Shown: positions 61,548 through 64,000 of the stretch, in pieces | How positions within the stretch are numbered: the first letter of the stretch is position 1 | Layout: the number at the start of each line of letters is the position of its first letter | From: Lentzea xinjiangensis | GTDB lineage: Bacteria > Actinomycetota > Actinomycetes > Mycobacteriales > Pseudonocardiaceae | Direction of reading: 5' to 3' | Assembly (NCBI RefSeq): GCF_900110955.1 | Contig: NZ_FOFR01000021.1 | Span: 1-64,000 of the forward strand | Length of the DNA: 64,000 nucleotides | The notes under the pieces: model-generated | Seen by the model: the letters and a program-made list of their open reading frames with translations, nothing else | Told to the model about the DNA's origin: nothing | Database searches by the model: none | Position numbers and translations under genes: made by a program

Positions 61548-64000
61548 GTGAGCGGCCTGATCGGTGACGCCGAGTTCGACCAGGAGCTGCTGTCGGGCCT
61601 GGTGGACTCGATCGGCGCCGCCGTGGTGTGGTGGTTCGACCTCGACGAGGAGCGGCTCGGGTGGATGCCCGGCCTCGACGCGGTGATCAGGGCGCCGGGG
61701 GCGGACGCCGGCACCGTGCGGGCCCGGCTGGCCGAGCTGGTGCGGCCGCTGACCGTCGCCGCGAAGGCGGCACCGGCCTGGGAGGACTTCGAGCTGGAGC
61801 AGCCGCTCGACACGCCGGGCGGCCGGCACCGGCTCCAGTTCCGCGCCCGCGTGTCGGCCCGCGGCTCCGCGCGGTCCCTGGTCGGCGTGGTCGCCGACGT
61901 GACCCGGCGGCACACCCAGCAGCAGGAGCTCGCGGACCTCGCCGACCGCTACCGGCTGCTGGTCGAGCTCTCGCCGGAGGCGATCGTGGTGCACGAGGGC
62001 GGCCGGATCGTGTACGCGAACCCGGCGGCGGTCCGGTTCGTGCGGGCGCGGTCGGACGCCGAGATCCTCGGGCGGCCGATCACCGACTTCGTCCACCAGG
62101 ACTCGCAGGCGGAGATGCTGCGGCGGATCGCGAAGCTCAACGAGCCCGGCACGACGAGCGACCCGGCGGACGCCGTGCTCCTGCGGTTCGACGGCGGCAC
62201 GACCGACATCGAGTCGGTGTCGGTGCGCACGACGTGGGAGGGCAGGCCGGCGTTCCAGGTGATCATGCGGGACGTCACCGAGCAGAAGGCGGCCGCGGCG
62301 GCGTTGCGCTACCAGGCGGCACTCGTCGCGCACGTCAGCGACGCGCTCATCGCTACCACCTCCGACGGTGTCGTGACCAGCTGGAACCCCAGCGCGGAGA
62401 AGGTCTACGGCCGCCGCGCCGCCGACGTCCTCGGCCGGCCGATCGACGAGGTGGTGGGCGCGCCGCTCGACCCGGCGGCGGTCCTGGAGGCCGGAGGTGT
62501 CGTCCAGGCGGAGCACCACCGGTCCGACGGCGAACCGCTCGCTGTGCGGGTCTCGGTCGCCCGGATGGATGACGGTTACGTGCTGATCTGCGCGGACGAG
62601 ACCGCGCGCCGGCGCGCCGAGCGCCACTTCACGGCGGTGGTCGCCGCCATCGAGGAGGGTGTGCTCGTGGTCGGCGCCACGGGCCGCGTCGAGTCCGTCA
62701 ACCCGGCCGCCGAACGCATCCTCGGGGTGAGCGCCCAGGAGGCGATCGGCGAGCTGGCCTCGTCGACCGAACTGCACGACGAGGCGGGCCAGCCCATCCC
62801 GCCGGAGCTCTTCCCGTCGGCCATCACCCGCACGACCGGCAAGTCGCAGCACGGGCGGATCGTCCGGGCGCTGCGCCCGGACGGCAGCCGCGTCTGGCTG
62901 TCGCTGAGCGCCCGCGCGCTCAGCCAGGACGGCAAGCTGCCGGCGGCGACCGTGGTGTCCTTCACCGACATCACCGAACGCCGCATGATCGACAGCCAGC
63001 TCGAGCACGAGGCCACGCACGACGCGCTGACCGGCCTGTACAACCGCACCGTGACGATCAACCGGCTCAGCCCGCTCGCCAGGGCGCACCGGTCGGGGCT
63101 CACGGCGGTGCTGTTCATCGACCTGGACAAGTTCAAGGTCATCAACGACTCCCTCGGCCACAGCGCCGGCGACGAGGTGCTGCGGGTCGTCGGCACGCGG
63201 CTGAGCCACAGCACCCGGCGCGGCGACGTCGTGGGCAGGCTCGGCGGCGACGAGTTCACCGTCGTCGCCTACGGCGTGGCCGGGCCGGACGAGGCGACCG
63301 CCATCGCGGACCACGTCCGGGCCGAGCTGAACCGGCCGATCACCGTGGACGGCCGGCAGCTCCACGTCGACGCGAGCGTGGGCATCGTGCTCGCGGAGGC
63401 GGGCGACCCCCGCGACGGCGCCGACCTGCTCCGCGACGCCGACCTCGCGATGTACGAGGCCAAGACCAGGGGCCGGGGCCGGATCGCGTTCTTCGACGTC
63501 GAGCTGCGCGACCGCATCCAGCGCCGCCTCCAGCTCGAGCAGGACCTGCGCATGGCGCCGCTGGGCGACGAGCTGTGGCTCGCCTACCAGCCGATCGTCG
63601 ACCTCCGCACGAACAGGCGCATCGCCGTCGAGGGCCTGCTGCGCTGGACGCACCCCCGTTACGGCCTGATCTTCCCCGGCGAGTTCATCACGCTCGCCGA
63701 GGAGAGCGACCTGATCAACATCGTCGGCGCCCACATGCTCTACACCGCCACCCGCGAGATCGCCGCGCAGGCGCCGGAGCTCCAGCTCACCGTCAACCTC
63801 TCGGCCCGCCAGCTCGACGACCCGTGGCTCGTCTCCTCGGTCCGCAACGCCACCCACAAGGCGGGGCTCAACCCCGGCTCGCTGTGCCTGGAGATCACCG
63901 AGAGCGCCCTGATGTACGACCCCGCCCTGGCGGCCAAGACCCTCGCGGCGCTGCGCGAGCTGGGTGTGCGGCTCGCGATCGACGACTTCGGCACCGGCCA
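61548..64000 (+). CDS. PAS-PAS-PAS-GGDEF-EAL signalling protein, 5' part
   Basis: The frame from GTG 61548 runs off the window after 817 codons. Residues about 1-130 are PAS-like, followed by three more PAS-type segments (about 137-255, 262-370, 373-490; RYRLLVELSPEAIVVHEGGR and VVAAIEEGVLVVGATGRVES). GGDEF domain about 495-655: RLGGDEF near 565, with the inhibitory RxxD site (RRGD) five residues before. EAL domain starts near 670 with EGLLRW instead of EALLRW and reaches DDFGTG at the edge. It could both make and degrade cyclic di-GMP, with the PAS domains sensing redox or small ligands. No membrane span is seen. Confidence 0.92.
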   Translation, partial: MSGLIGDAEFDQELLSGLVDSIGAAVVWWFDLDEERLGWMPGLDAVIRAPGADAGTVRARLAELVRPLTVAAKAAPAWEDFELEQPLDTPGGRHRLQFRARVSARGSARSLVGVVADVTRRHTQQQELADLADRYRLLVELSPEAIVVHEGGRIVYANPAAVRFVRARSDAEILGRPITDFVHQDSQAEMLRRIAKLNEPGTTSDPADAVLLRFDGGTTDIESVSVRTTWEGRPAFQVIMRDVTEQKAAAAALRYQAALVAHVSDALIATTSDGVVTSWNPSAEKVYGRRAADVLGRPIDEVVGAPLDPAAVLEAGGVVQAEHHRSDGEPLAVRVSVARMDDGYVLICADETARRRAERHFTAVVAAIEEGVLVVGATGRVESVNPAAERILGVSAQEAIGELASSTELHDEAGQPIPPELFPSAITRTTGKSQHGRIVRALRPDGSRVWLSLSARALSQDGKLPAATVVSFTDITERRMIDSQLEHEATHDALTGLYNRTVTINRLSPLARAHRSGLTAVLFIDLDKFKVINDSLGHSAGDEVLRVVGTRLSHSTRRGDVVGRLGGDEFTVVAYGVAGPDEATAIADHVRAELNRPITVDGRQLHVDASVGIVLAEAGDPRDGADLLRDADLAMYEAKTRGRGRIAFFDVELRDRIQRRLQLEQDLRMAPLGDELWLAYQPIVDLRTNRRIAVEGLLRWTHPRYGLIFPGEFITLAEESDLINIVGAHMLYTATREIAAQAPELQLTVNLSARQLDDPWLVSSVRNATHKAGLNPGSLCLEITESALMYDPALAAKTLAALRELGVRLAIDDFGTG

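Noticed and set aside
61377-63857. Long minus-strand open frame (826 codons)
   Set aside because: It is antisense to the PAS/GGDEF/EAL gene and has His/Arg/Val-rich low-complexity sequence without any family motif; a high-GC shadow frame.
1-64000. tRNA, rRNA and intact insertion sequences
   Set aside because: I looked for cloverleaf-like ends, conserved rRNA stretches and DDE transposase motifs by eye and found none; a covariance-model scan would settle it.

Overview
This is a high-GC, densely packed, mostly minus-strand chromosome segment from an actinomycete. GTG starts, 4-bp ATGA/GTGA overlaps, weak or leaderless starts, a streptophobe-family membrane protein, a DUF6480 protein, an ANTAR regulator, MmyB-like XRE regulators and a giant RHS/YD wall protein all fit Actinomycetota. 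I infer a Pseudonocardiales-like genus (Saccharothrix/Lentzea/Actinosynnema type). No rRNA, tRNA, CRISPR array or intact transposase was seen.

Layout. 1-804: 3' end of a secreted beta-propeller (PLL/tectonin-like) gene with a perfect terminator hairpin. 1017-2849: metal-efflux-type MFS transporter with a His-rich tail, a divergent ArsR regulator and a 31-residue membrane peptide. 3162-4085: AraC regulator. 4226-15235: a minus-strand lipid or secondary-metabolite cluster, transcribed as polyprenyl synthase, ABC ATPase, ABC permease, 68-aa secreted peptide, geranylgeranyl-reductase-like flavoprotein, then a 2072-aa KS-AT-DH-ER-KR-ACP polyketide synthase. 15873-20010: small secreted protein, GAF-ANTAR regulator, two secreted hydrolases. 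20461-20770: gene remnants. 20873-26362: DUF6480 protein and a five-gene translationally coupled ABC / streptophobe / response regulator / histidine kinase operon. 26561-33017: membrane acyltransferase, an MtrAB-LpqB-like trio (response regulator, kinase, GerMN lipoprotein), SGNH lipoprotein and a PknB-like kinase. 33220-34088: regulatory gene debris. 34223-41355: six-gene carbohydrate uptake and catabolism operon ending in a ROK repressor. 41893-54177: polymorphic toxin locus (SUKH-3 immunity protein, 3289-aa RHS toxin with HINT and deaminase-like tip, tachylectin/propeller protein). 54382-60028: lyase remnant, PfpI protein, SDR, two XRE regulators, SnoaL-like protein, frameshifted SDR. 60133-61293: stand-alone ketosynthase whose 3' end is duplicated downstream. 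61548-64000: PAS/GGDEF/EAL protein running off the window.

How it works together. The 4-15 kb cluster contains the parts to make and reduce an isoprenoid, make a reduced polyketide chain and export something; the prenyl synthase and the PKS ketoreductase both carry unusual active-site substitutions. Two signal-transduction operons sit back to back around an acyltransferase gene and look like envelope-stress or envelope-modification systems. The RHS locus is an inter-bacterial competition module whose toxin tip and immunity gene look compositionally younger than the body. Several short stretches are graveyards of broken regulators and enzymes, consistent with an accessory chromosomal region.
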